Notes: generated by a model from the letters alone, not told the origin. A stretch of 40,000 nt of DNA from Prorocentrum cordatum (GCA_963575745.1 CAUYUJ010016895.1:80007-120006); one strand, 5' to 3'. Shown: positions 19,751 through 29,569, numbered from the stretch's first letter. Made by a program: numbers and translations.

Positions 19751-21000
19751 CTCCCCAAACAGTGCTTGCACTTCGGGGTGCTTACTTCGGTTACTAAGGA
19801 ACTGGAGGTTCCTGCGAGGTTTTGCCACTTTGCCGCCCGTTGCCGCCTCGTTGCCGCTTCGTGCGCTGGGTGGGTCCGGTAAGGTTTCGCCACTTTGCCG
19901 CCCGTTGCCGCTTCGTTGCCGCCTCGTGCGCTGGGTGGGTCCGCCGAGGTTTGTCCACGTTGCCGCTTCGTTGCCGCCTCGTTGGCGCCTCGTGCGCTGG
20001 GTGGGTCCGGCGGGGCTTCGCCACTTTGCCGCCTCGTTGCCGCCTCGTTGCCGCTTCGTTGCCGCTTCGTGCGCTGGGTGGGTTCGGCGAGGTTTCGCCA
20101 CGTTGCCGCTTTGTTACCGCCTCATTGCCGCCTCGTGCGTTGGCTGGGTCTGGCGAGGTTTCGCCACTTTGCCGCCCGTTGCCGCCTCGTTGCTGCCTTG
20201 TGCGCTGGATGGGTCCAGCGAGGTTGCCACGTTGGTGCAGCCTCGTGTGTTGTGTGGGTGCGGCGAGGCTTCGCCAGGTTACCTCCCGCTGCCGCCTCGT
20301 TGAAGGCTCGTGCGCTGGGTCGGTCAGCGAGCGTTCGCCACGTTGCCGACCGTAGCCGCGTCGTTTTCACCTCCTGCGCCGGGTGGGTCCGGCGAGGTTT
20401 CGCCACTTCGCCGCCCGTGGCCACCTCGTTGCCACCTCGTTGCCGCCTCGTTGCCGCCTCGTGCGTTGGGTGTGTCCGGCGAGGTTTCGCCACGTTGCCG
20501 CCTTGTTGCCGCCTCGTTGCCGCCTCGTGCGCTGGGTGGGTCCGGCGAGGTTTCGCCTCGTTGATTCCCGCTGCCGCCTCATTGCCGCCTCGTTGCCGCC
20601 TCGTGCGCTGGGTGAGTTCAGCGAGGTTTCGCCATTTCGCCGCCCGTTGCCGCCCCGTTGCCAGCTCGTTGTCCTCTCGTTGCCGTCTCGTGCGTTGGGT
20701 GTGTCCGGCGAGGTTTCGCTACTTTGCCGACCGTTGCCGCTTCGTTGCCGCCTCATTCGTTGGGTGGGTCAGGCGAGTTTTTCGTTGCCGCCCGTTGCCG
20801 CCTCGTTGACGCCGCGTTCGCTGGGTGGGTCTGGCGAGGTTTCGCCACGTTCCCACCCGTTGCCGCTTCGTTGCCGCCTCACTCTAGCTCGCACCACGTA
20901 TGTTGCACCACATCGCTTACACCGCACAGAATGCACCACATTGCTTACACAGTCGCAGTGCAGTAACGCACTGTTGGTGAGCCACGCGGGCTGACATGTG
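19751..21000 (+). mobile_element. Composite satellite element, copy C2 (long form)
   Basis: Starts with the imperfect palindrome CCCCAAACAGTGCTTGCACT at 19753-19772. Then come about 15 GC-rich units (19810-20885), four or more 14-bp units such as GCACCACATCGCTT (20891-20950), and the end block GCCACGCGGGCTGACATGTG (20981-21000). Long ORFs in all frames are products of the repeat and are not taken as genes. Confidence 0.7.
19810..20885 (+). repeat. Nested GC-rich tandem array (unit about 55 + 11n bp)
   Basis: About 15 units, each with TGCGCTGGGTGGGTCCGG, GAGGTTTCGCCAC and then two to five copies of an 11-bp subrepeat (TTGCCGCCTCG). Unit spacings cluster near 66, 77 and 88 bp, so length changes by whole subrepeats. 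Confidence 0.8.
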
Positions 21001-21010
21001 AATTCATAAT

Positions 21011-21160
21011 CGGAGACGCCTACGGCGAATCACCGCCGCCCCCTGCTTTTATTATGTGTCAAAACGTTTGGGCAAAGTCTGGCCACGCCATTGGACTATC
21101 CGTTCCCCCAGCCGTTGTGGAAGAACTTCGCGTAACACGTGGGGGAGGAAGAGGAGGATG
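21011..21160 (+). repeat. 150-bp boundary repeat, copy 1
   Basis: GAGACGCCTACGGCGAATCA, TTTGGGCAAAGTCTGGCCAC, TTCCCCCAGCCGTTGTGGAA and AACACGTGGGGGA match 21.92-22.09 kb almost base for base. It runs into GAGGATGAG microsatellite and then CTTGGG-rich DNA. Confidence 0.75.
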
Positions 21161-21194
21161 AGCAGAGGGAGGAACAAGGAGGATGAGGAGAAGG

Positions 21195-21540
21195 ATGAGA
21201 AGACCTCTTGAGAGCCTCTTGGGTCATTCTTGGGGCATCCTGGAAGCTTCCTGGGAGCCTCCGTGGGCCTCTTGGGGGCCTTGTGGGGCATCTTGGGGGC
21301 CTCTTTGGCTGTCTTACGGCGTTCGTGGCTTTTGGGAGCCTCTCTGGGCCGTCTTGGGGCCCTTCTGGGGCGCGTCGGGGTCGTCTTTCAGGCCATCTTG
21401 GGCGTCTCGGAGGCCTCTTGGGCCGTCTTGGGGCCCTTTGGGGGCCGTCCTGGGGCCATCTTGGAGGGCTCGTGGGCGATCTTGGGATATTCCTGGGGCC
21501 TCTTAGGCCGTCTTGGGACGTCGGAAGGCCGTTCTGAAGC
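21195..21540 (+). repeat. CTTGGG-rich degenerate repeat domain 1
   Basis: Repeats of GGCCGTCTTGGGG, CCTCTTGGGG and CATCTTGGG at roughly 9-12-bp spacing. Arg/Pro/Lys-rich open frames on the minus strand come from the repeat. Related sequence continues patchily to 21780. Confidence 0.75.
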
Positions 21541-21919
21541 AAATGCCCAAATCCATCCACCAACGGGTGTTGGCATCTTCAGGCTTTCCTGGAGGACCTC
21601 CTGGAGGCCTTTTGGGCCGTCTTCTTGGGCCGTCTTTGGCTCTCTTCGGCTGTATCATTGGCGGTCTTGGAGGCATCTTGGGACCGTCTCGAAGGCCATC
21701 TTGGGGCTATCTTGGGTTTTCTTGAGGCCATCTTGGCCGGCTTGGAGATATCTTGGAGGCGATTGAGCCAAGGAAGTTGGGTTTTTCGGCGGCTCCGTGC
21801 ATCTCTCAGGTTGGCCGGCGGGCTGGGCTGAAGCCCCACGGGGAGTTCTTCAGAAAAGAGCCCCACACCTTCCAGACATTTGGCACGCCGTGCACCCCCG
21901 TGACAAGACCACAGGGGGC

Positions 21920-22090
21920 GGTGGATCGAAGACGCGTACGGCGAATCACCGCCGCCCCCTACCATTTGGAATACGCCTATGTGGCCAAACTTTTGGGCAA
22001 AGTCTGGCCACGCTGGTGGAACATGCGTTCCCCCAGCCGTTGTGGAAGAACTTCGGGTAACACGTGGGGGATGAAGAGGAGGATGAGGAG
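21920..22090 (+). repeat. 150-bp boundary repeat, copy 2
   Basis: Direct repeat of 21011-21160 with an extra CATTTGGAATACGCCTATG block. Again followed by GAGGATGAGG microsatellite and CTTGGG-rich DNA, so the whole approximately 0.9-kb module is duplicated in tandem. Confidence 0.75.
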
Positions 22091-22144
22091 AAGGACGGAG
22101 AATGAGGATGAGGAGAAGGATGAGGAGACCTCATGTGAACTTCT

Positions 22145-22485
22145 TTAGTCATTCTTGGGGCCCCCTGGGAGCTTCCTGCGGCCTCTTGGAGGCCTCCGTG
22201 GGCCTTCTTGGGCGGGGGACATTTGGGGGCTTCTTGGGGGCCTCTTTGGCTGTCTTACGGCACGCCGTCAGACGCCGTTTTGGGAGCCTCTCTGGGCCGT
22301 CTTGGAGCCCTCTTGGGGTGCTTCGGGGTCGCCTTTAAGGTCATCTTGGGCGTCTTGGAGGCCTCTTGGGCCGTCTTGGGGCCCTTTGGGGGCGGTCTTG
22401 GGAGCCTCTTGGGCCGTCTTGGAGGCCTCTTGAGCGATCTTTGGGCAATCCTGGGGGCCTGTTGGGCAGTCGGAAGGTCGTTTTT
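22145..22485 (+). repeat. CTTGGG-rich degenerate repeat domain 2
   Basis: Same family and module position as domain 1, including the shared TTGGCTGTCTTACGGC and GGGAGCCTCTCTGGGCCGTC. Confidence 0.75.
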
Positions 22486-22639
22486 CCTGACGTGTTTCGC
22501 GGGGTTCTGGTTTTCTTCCCTGCCGCGTCGCACCCGCGACGCTCACTCACCTCCCTCTTCCCCTCCTCCCTGTTCCTCTCCTCACCCACACGCAGCACCT
22601 GCACGGCACGTGCATGAGACACGCGTCTACGTACAGCCG

Positions 22640-22790
22640 CACGCATGCACACACTCGCACACACTCGCACACACACGCACACACACACACACAAACACAC
22701 AAACACACAAACACACAAACACACAAACACACAAACACACACACACACAAACACACAAACACACAAACACACACATATACACACACCAGG
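22640..22790 (+). repeat. (CA)n and AAACACAC microsatellite
   Basis: CACACACAAACACACAAACA repeats on the + strand; frames read as alternating Thr/His. Confidence 0.9.
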
Positions 22791-22980
22791 CAAAGCTACT
22801 GCACGCATGGCGTGTTCACTTCACGACTGCATCATGGGCACACACACACACATGAGGCACACGTCCCGATACGGCCGCACACGCATCATGCACATACGCA
22901 TTACATACCATATACAAGACGTGCGTGTAGGATTCGCACTGCATGGCAGGAGGGTCTATGCGGGCCATGGCGCAGGGCAC

Positions 22981-23176
22981 GGCAGGCGTGGCACTTTCTC
23001 GTCACCAGAGGGGGTGCGCAGAGGGTGGTCTCTGAGCGCGGTCGCTATCCGAGCCGGTCGTCCAGGGCAGAGCAGGCGTGGCACTTTCTCGACACCAGAG
23101 AGCGCGCGCAGGGGGTGGTCCCTCAGCGCGGTTTCTATACGCGCCAGTGTCGCAGGGCCTAGCAGGCGTGGCATTT
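22981..23176 (+). repeat. Exact 90-bp tandem repeat, about 2.2 copies
   Basis: GCAGGCGTGGCA recurs at 22982, 23072 and 23162. Each unit holds TTCTCGNCACCAGAG, GGGTGGTC and GCGCGGT. The period is a multiple of three, giving a 30-residue repeat in an open frame (RRGTFSTPESARRGWSLSAV). Coding status is unknown. Confidence 0.7.
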
Positions 23177-23284
23177 AAGGGTCAAAATGGCCTCCAGGCG
23201 GCCAAGATGACCTTCAAGATGCCCACGTGTTCCCGAAGGCTTTCCAAGCCGATTCGGGGAACACATGGTCCGATAGCTTGGCAG

Positions 23285-23375
23285 GTCTGGCCTCAACGTT
23301 CGGCCACATAGGCGCTTCCAAAAAGGCAGGGGGCGGCGGTGATTCGCCGTAGGCGTCTTCGATCGACGGGGGGCG
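23285..23375 (-). repeat. 150-bp boundary repeat, copy 3 (reversed, partial)
   Basis: The reverse complement reads GATCGAAGACGCCTACGGCG, AATCACCGCCGCCCCCTGCC and GCGCCTATGTGGCCGAACG, matching copies 1 and 2. Confidence 0.65.
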
Positions 23376-23464
23376 GCGGGTCTAAGGGCCTTCGGCCCGT
23401 TCCGCTACTGTGCCTGGGTTTTGGGCTTGAGGCGTACGTATTGGGTGCATGCCATTGTACGTTA

Positions 23465-24060
23465 GGATTTCTTTCGGGGGCCTCTTGGAGGCGTCCTGAG
23501 GGCCTCTCGGGGGCGTCTTTGTGCCTTTTGGGAGCCTCTTGGGGCCTCATGGGGTCCTCTTGGGGGCCTCTTGGGCCTCTTGGGGGCACCTCGTGGGCCT
23601 CGGGGAGGCTCTTTAGGCCATCTTGGTGCCGAAGGCTCGAAGTGTCCGTTCGGCCCCCACTCTCGGCCCTTCTTGGGGCCCTCTTGGGCCGTCTTGCCCC
23701 TACCTCTTGGGCCGTCTTGCCCCCTACCTGGGCCGGCTTGAGGCCCTTTTTGAGGGCTCTTGGGTCGTCTTGGAGCGATCTCCGGAGCCTCTTGGGCCGT
23801 CGTGGAGCACCGGGAAGCCGAAAAGGCGAGAAGGCCAACGTCTTTCAAAGACCTACAGTGTGTCAATCAGTGTTCCTTCCATCTTGGTAACTCTTGGTAA
23901 GCCTCTTGGAGGCCTCTTGGGGCGTCGTCGAGGCGTCTTGGGCCGTCTGGAGGTCATCTGGATCGGCTTGGAACGACCTTTCGGCGACTCGAAACCCTCT
24001 TTGACCGTCTTGGAAGCCTCCTGGGGCCCACTTGGCCCGTTGGCCCTCTTGGCTCGAGGC
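23465..24060 (+). repeat. CTTGGG-rich degenerate repeat domain 3
   Basis: CCTCTTGGGGGC and GGGCCGTCTTG motifs dominate. Weaker patches recur at 24265-24500, 24735-24830 and inside the phosphatase intron. Confidence 0.7.
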
Positions 24061-24528
24061 AAAAGTCAGGCGACATGACGCGGGTGAGTCCAGGAGGCAC
24101 GCAGCTCCAGGAGATTTGAGAGCTGGGGGTCCGGGCCCTCTAAAGAGTCCTTACGATTGATGACTATGGCTCAGGGGATGAGGCAAAGGATCTGAGGACA
24201 CACAAGCTCGTGCCCCAGGGCACGGTGCGGATATGTCCATAGAAACATACAACTGCTCATTTGTTCTGGCCCGGGGGCTATCTTGGGGCTCTCGGGAGCC
24301 TCTAGGGGCAGTTCCGGGGGCGTCGTGAAAACGCCTTGACGCCCTCTTGGGCTATCTTGGGGCGGTTAGGCGCTCTCTGGGGTCACTCTGGGGCCATCTG
24401 GGCAACGTCCGGGGCCCCCCACCAAGGAGGCCCACTGGGACTCTTGCGGTCCTCTCGGGCGGTCTCGGGGGCCTGCCTTTCGGCCGTCTTGGGCTCTCCA
24501 GGTGCCATCTTAATCTTCAGTCGGCCAT

Positions 24529-24638
24529 GTCCCTTTACAGGAGGAATGCTAAAAAATGGTCGAGACTTTTTGGTTTAACTATATTTGATTATGTTTGAGT
24601 GCAGTTTGACACTGTTTTATTTTTATTCCAAAATCCGC
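24529..24638 (+). repeat. AT-rich dispersed repeat 'TGTCCCTNTACAGG', copy 2
   Basis: TGTCCCTTTACAGG, then AAAAAATGGT, and the ending TCCAAAATCC, as at 14.86 kb, in an otherwise GC-rich neighbourhood. Confidence 0.5.
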
Positions 24639-24830
24639 CTGTAGGATGACATGCCCGACCTAATCTTAAGCTAAAGCGTGTGGGAAGCAAACGTCACGAA
24701 CGTTGTTTTGAAGTGTTGGTTGGGTCTTCGGTGTAATCATGGGCCCTCTCTGGGTGTTTCTCTCGGGGCCCCTTAGGGCCTCTTTGGTCGCATGGGCATC
24801 TTGGAGATCTTCTTGAGCCATCTGGAAGCT

Positions 24831-25082
24831 ATCGTGAGCAAGCCGCCAGGCCGCCCAAGGAGGCTCAGGAGGATAGGGTTGTCATGCAGCTGGATGCTAG
24901 AAGAGTGGGACCTTGTAATAATTGCAGGTGTCCAGTCCACATCACTTGCATTAGATAACGCTCCAGAGTTCTATGGGGGGACGGTGGCGTCGTCCTATGA
25001 GGGACAACGTGCATATGTGGTGGGTTGTATTCGAAAGTGTGTTCGGCATGCGATCAGGCATCATGAGCCACACCGCATTTAG
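24831..25082 (+). other. Possible unassigned exon-like frame
   Basis: A frame ending at 25082 reads SLALDNAPEFYGGTVASSYE and GQRAYVVGCIRKCVRHAIRH, in DNA without the surrounding CTTGGG repeat. No family was recognised; the start is unclear because the frame begins inside repeat. Confidence 0.25.
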
Positions 25083-25560
25083 TATGTTTTCAGCCACCAG
25101 CCTTGCGAGCTTGGAACCAGCTTGAGGCACAGTCATTGCCCGTGCGACGTTATACACTTAAATCGCATAGTGAGGATGAGCAACTTTCCAAGGCTATCCT
25201 TGCATCCTTGCCCTTTTGGCCCATCCTTATCAGTTTGCTGGCCAGCCCCTTAGGGTACCCTTGGGGCAGCCTTCATCCTTGAACTTCCAAGGCCCTTGCA
25301 TCCTTACCGCGCATCCTTGTTATGCGTTGCTTGTATGAGCCCCGAAATCTGCCGCACATTACTCGTGCTTTGCGTTTCGAGTTCCACCCTGGTCCATGCT
25401 ACACTTGTTTGGGCATCTTCGTAGCAAACTCAATCAATATTGAGCTGTTGCGCACCGGCGTTCTTATATGCCTCCTTAAATGCCCCGTTACACACTGGCT
25501 GCAGTGGCTTGAAGATCGTGTAGACATGCAAGACCAGAGCCACTATCCACATGCAAAGTG
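25083..25560. other. Intergenic DNA with a CATCCTTG motif cluster
   Basis: CATCCTTG or CCATCCTT occurs at least six times between 25190 and 25320. A 130-residue open frame at 25322-25714 overlaps the phosphatase start in another frame and shows no domain. Confidence 0.4.
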
Positions 25561-25579
25561 TAAGGCGAACATTACCAGC

Positions 25580-25595
25580 AGCAATTTGCTCAAAG
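25580..25595 (+). other. Possible decayed spliced-leader remnant before the phosphatase start
   Basis: AGCAATTTGCTCAAAG lies 19 nt before the ATG at 25615. It aligns with AGCCATTTTGGCTCAAG with one substitution, two deleted bases and one inserted base. It is a single short match and could be chance. Confidence 0.25.
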
Positions 25596-25614
25596 AGTCC
25601 GTGCGTCAGGTTCC

Positions 25615-27141
25615 ATGCTGCGAGAAGCTGGATCTCAGTCTCCTGAGCCTTTGTTTGATGATCCAGCGCCAGAGACGGGCGATTACACTCGAATCTTGGA
25701 GCGCTCGCAGGTGAACGGACGGCATGGGGAATTGTGGCTCGGAGACCTTGCGGGTTACGCATGCCTCTATCAGCGAGCGCGACCTCACCTCGGACTCGTT
25801 GCAACCATCATTTCTCGGCCGACTTTGGCAAGGAACGGCGCCCGCGCTCTCTTTGAAAATCCAGAGTACCCTGCGGGTATTCAAGAGTTCGTTGAGGTGG
25901 ATGACAAGGTTTTGAGTAAAACTGATATGATGCAGGCATTGTGGGGAAAGGAGCATGGCATATTGGAACGCATTCATGATGCATTGGAGGGCGGCCAGGA
26001 CGTGTTCGTTCATTGTGAGCAGGGGGCATCTCGGAGCGCAACCGTTGTGATGGCTTACATCATGAAGTACCGGCAAGACATGTTTGAAAGGTTGCGCTCC
26101 CCGCTGCCTGGCCCCTGGGCTAAGCCTTCTGGCTCTATTGGGGCAGTTCGGGGCACATCTTTGGCCGTCATGGGGCCTCCCGGGGGTACGCCAGGGCCCC
26201 TGGGCCATCTTCGAGCCATCTTAGGCAATCTCGGGGCTAGCTTTACGCCTCTGGGTTCATCTTGAGGGCGTCTTGGACGACGGGGGCCTTATTGGACCAT
26301 TCTGGGCGATTCTGGGGCCACCTCGGGGCCGTCTTGGGCAATCTTGGAGGCTCCGGGGGTCGTCTTGAAGCGATCATTCGAAATCTTTGGATTTCAAAAC
26401 GTGGTGCAAACGTGGTGCAGGCAACAATCATTTCAACACACTTGCTTTTCAATACATCTTGCCCTCCCGACGGCGTATTGCGGCCATTCTGGGCCATGTT
26501 GGAAACATATCCGGCCATCTTTTGGCCTTTTTGGGCGTTTGAAGTCGTCTTCGGAGCCTCCTTGGGCTTTTTTTGAAGCCTCTTTGGCCGTTTTGGCAGC
26601 GCGGTGACGTCCAATGTGAGTCCTGAAACAACCGCGACCAGCCAGGAATTGAAGACACCCCCCTGGGTGGCGTCTAGTAGAAAGCAGCATGGAGAGGGGA
26701 CTGGAGAGACAGGATGCAAACGACGAAAGCCAAGACAAAGAACGCAAGACAACAGTCCAGCCGAAGTCCTCATATCCTGGCGACCCCTGCGGGGCCAGCG
26801 GAGTGGTAAATATATTTGAGGAGGATGGTGCGAGCTGGAGCCACACAGAAGCAATCACATGTGAAGCAGGCGCTGGCAGCACAAGGCTCAAACAAGCGTT
26901 GGCTGGGATGGCAGACAAGGATTTTGCAAAAGCCTTGTTCTACGTTCACAGCAAGCGCCCGCAAATCGCACCGAACACGGCGTTTCTGGAACTTTTGATG
27001 GAAAGGGATTCGCTCACACCAGACCCCGAACAGATGGAGCGCATACAGAATTGCTTGGGTAAGCAGAGCTTTTCGGGAGATGCAGAAACGCAGGCGATGT
27101 TTGACGTTGCTAAGATTCTTCGCCTGAGGCAGTCTTGGTGA
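25615..27141 (+). CDS. Dual-specificity protein phosphatase, probably two exons (25615-26090 plus an exon ending 27141)
   Basis: A cysteine-based phosphatase that would remove phosphate from Tyr/Ser/Thr or another phospho-substrate in the cytosol or nucleus. Exon 1 (about 158 residues) shows the DSP order: GELWLGDLAGYA (the usual LxLG entry strand), an acidic VEVDDKV with D96/D97 as candidate general acid, and the active-site loop HCEQGASRS (C134, R140), then VVMAYIMKY. The reading frame after R159 turns into repeat-like sequence. The missing domain end appears in the same frame at 26911-26990 as DKDFAKALFYVHSKRP followed by QIAPNTAFLELL, the normal DSP C-terminal helix. A phase-2 intron from 26091 (AAAG|GTTGCG) to one of several phase-compatible AG sites (26654, 26684 or 26687) rejoins the frame. 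This would leave about 70-80 extra residues between the two domain parts unless a later acceptor is used. Stop at 27141. The domain is confident; the splice junction is not. Confidence 0.7.
26091..26687 (+). other. Probable intron of the phosphatase gene, filled with CTTGGG-type repeat
   Basis: The DSP frame leaves homology at 26090, and recognisable C-terminal domain sequence resumes downstream. Much of the stretch between is degenerate CCGTCTTGGGG repeat like that at 21.2-24.5 kb. The 5' end reads AAAG|GTTGCG. Acceptor candidates that keep phase end at 26654, 26684 or 26687. Coordinates are provisional. Confidence 0.45.
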
Positions 27142-27416
27142 CGAGGGGCGATTCTTTTCGTGGCGGGTGTATCATGCTATGAACGGTCAATGTCGCTGGG
27201 ATGTAGCTTTCCGAGTGGTATACTATTGTCAAAGGCCTTCTCGTTATTTGCATGATGTTTCCATCGTGCCGATGCCTCAATTCACCCGTGAATGAACTCA
27301 TCTGCTTGCTAAGTTCAGGGGTATCTTGCGCTGTGTCTGGGCTGCGTTGTTCAGCTGATGTATCGCTCATTACATCTACATAATTCTGACGGCAGAAGCT
27401 TGCCCGCACAACGTCA

Positions 27417-27725
27417 TTGCCCGTGATCCTTGGCCACGCCTACGTGATGGAGTTGGCAGATCGCAGTTGGGCTTGTGCAATGGTTATTTGGAGGCACGAG
27501 GGTGACGGCGACATGATAAGGTTTCCCCCAGTAGCCGTATTGGTCGATGTGTGGTTCGCAATGTTGGGTTATTGGGGTGTTTGTGGATCCACAGCAAGTA
27601 AGCGAATGTGGCACGCTTGGGTCATCAAGCGATGGGCGCACGAATCCAGTCCAGAAGATATGTATAGACGTTGCTCTCGAGTTTGTTGCACACTGCGTCG
27701 ACTAAGCGACGATGGCCCTGTCTGA
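27417..27725 (+). other. Possible unassigned exon, Trp-rich
   Basis: An open frame of about 102 codons without an early ATG has seven Trp (VIWRHEGDGD, VDVWFAMLGYWG, KRMWHAWVIKRW). It lies downstream of the phosphatase stop. No family was recognised. Confidence 0.25.
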
Positions 27726-28278
27726 GCTGTTGGGCACCTCGGCCGACCGTTTCAGGTTGGTCTGGAGCATATTATTTGCGGACAAGTCAATGTGGCGATG
27801 GTGAACAGATCGATCTTGCGGCTTCTGTGGTGTCTTGTGTGCAGTACCGTGTCCTTGACTAAGCAAAACTTGTTTGTATTTTCATGGAGCCACGCCCATA
27901 GTGAGAAACCTGAGGCAGCAGTGAAGATCGAACACATGCATTGTAATACGAAGACAGATTGTGGCCGGGTCTTCGCAGCAAAAAATAACAATCGCGCATG
28001 TCCATGACCATCTCAACGCGGCTGGAACGCAGGGGTAGCGATCCCGACCATTGTCATTGCCGTGGGGTACAGTCAGTTAGCTAGTAGCTTGCGGGCGGAC
28101 CAACTCGTGTAGAAGGCTAATGATTTCCACCGCTGTCCGCGCGTCTGCCTCAACTTGGGGAGGTCTCGGGGCCGAGTGTAAGTTCAGCGCCGCCGAAGGC
28201 TTCGATGCATTCGTGCACCTACCGCTTGATATCGTCTCCCACTTTTGTAGTCCAGTCACTTCGTATTGGCCGTCCTGT
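27726..28278. other. No gene confidently recognised
   Basis: A minus-strand frame ending at 28077 (ADARTAVEIISLLHELVRPQ) has ordinary protein-like composition and could be a gene end, without other support. Confidence 0.3.
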
Positions 28279-28832
28279 TCCCCTAACAGTGCTTGCACTA
28301 AGGGGTTTTGACATTTGTCCTTTTAGCAGTTGGACGAACTCGCCGAGGATTTTCCACCTTGCCCTCCCCGTGCCGCCTCGTGGGCGCTCGTGGGTGCCCC
28401 GTGCGCTGGGTGTGTCCGCCGAGGTTGCACCACGTGGCCGCCCGTGCCGCCTCGTGGGCACTCGTTGGCGCCCCGTGCGCTGGGTATCTCCGCCGAGGTT
28501 GCGCCACGTTGCCGCCCGTGCCGCCTCGTGGTCGCTCGTGGGCGCCCCGTGCGCTGAGCTTACGTCAGGTAGTTGGCACCACATGGCTTGCACGACATAG
28601 CTTACCCCACGCAGCCTGCACAACATAGCTTACACACCAGAGTTTGCATCGCATAGCGTTCACTTCCAGCTCAGACCACAGGCATGATATTTCACGACAT
28701 GTTCATACAATTTAGTTTGCACCGCGCAGAACTTCCATGACATGGCTAGCACCACATAGCTTACGCCGCATAATTCGCACGCCCACAGTGCTCTAACCCC
28801 CTGTTTGGGGCCCACGCTGGCTAACATGTGTT
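28279..28832 (+). mobile_element. Composite satellite element, copy C3 (short form)
   Basis: Same order as C2: hairpin CCCCTAACAGTGCTTGCACT with AAGGGG (28280-28305), three GC-rich units of about 73-75 bp (28366-28560), a 14-bp array (28576-28787), and an end block CCCACGCTGGCTAACATGTG (28811-28830). Confidence 0.7.
28576..28787 (+). repeat. 14-bp tandem satellite (GCACCACATAGCTT)
   Basis: Roughly 14-15 degenerate 14-bp units in register, for example GCACGACATAGCTT, GCACAACATAGCTT and GCATCGCATAGCGT. The same satellite is at 20891-20950 and, reversed, at 455-716. Confidence 0.75.
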
Positions 28833-28902
28833 CACAACAGTGGGTATCGAACGATCTCGTGTGAACCGTGTGAAGCGTCCCGGTTTGTCTACAGGCTCAC
28901 CA

Positions 28903-29100
28903 TAGAATGTTCTAAGAACCTTTTGCGGTCTGCACGAGATGTTCTTAGAACATTTCTGGCTGAGACCGTCTTGTTTGTACACAGCGGGCTAATATTCTAA
29001 GAACTTCGTTTTTGGTTTTCGAACATGTTGGGGTTCGAAGAAGCTTTCGTGGTAGCCCTAAAGGAATGCTGGGACGGTCAATCCCTGCTCAAATCATTGG
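28903..29100 (+). repeat. TTCTAAGAA-rich dispersed repeat, copy 2
   Basis: Same order as the 15.1-kb copy: ATGTTCTAAGAACC, GCGGTCTGCACGAG, TTCTTAGAACATTTCTGGCT, GTCTTGTTTG, ATATTCTAAGAAC, CGTGGTAGCCC, GGGACGGTCAATCCCTG. It begins about 70 bp after composite element C3. Confidence 0.65.
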
Positions 29101-29210
29101 CCCCTACTGTGAGTAGGTTTTTTTTGCTGGTCAAATGTTTGACTAGGTGGATTTCGTCTGCGTTGGTTGAAGCTGTGGCTCCAACGCCCGCGCTAGGTAC
29201 CAAATGCAGT

Positions 29211-29375
29211 TGTTGGAGCGCTCGCGCTCGGCAGAAACACGGTTCTGGAACGCACGTTGTGGTTCTGCTGGAGCGTTGTCCCTTGTGCCAAATTGAGTCT
29301 TGCAGCGCACACTTTTTGCCACATGAGCTGCTGGAACGTTGTCTCTCATGAGAATTGGTCGCTGGAGCGACACCC
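29211..29375 (+). repeat. Degenerate repeat of about 30 bp (GCTGGAGCGTTGT)
   Basis: TTGGAGCGC, CTGGAACGCACGTTG, GCTGGAGCGTTGTCCC, GCTGGAACGTTGTCTC and GCTGGAGCGAC occur at roughly 30-bp steps. Confidence 0.5.
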
Positions 29376-29569
29376 GTCCAGAGCTCTAGACATGTACGCT
29401 GGGGGGGGGGGAGAGGGGCAAGAGACACGGCCAGGGGGCGGGTTGCTAGCATTGTATTCACACCTCGCTCTCAAGCGGGGCCCGTTGCTTCCACGCCCTG
29501 TCGAAATGAGTCGTAGCGCCGCGCGTCTGTGTGTGTGCGTGTGGGTGGGTAGGTGGGTGGATTCCGGCG

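Noticed and set aside
19895-20809. 304-residue open frame with regular peptide repeats
   Set aside because: The nested satellite is open in several frames on both strands, so the openness reflects the repeat.
22640-23180. CRISPR-like array (CA repeat plus 90-bp units)
   Set aside because: No constant repeat with variable spacers; it is a microsatellite followed by an ordinary tandem repeat.
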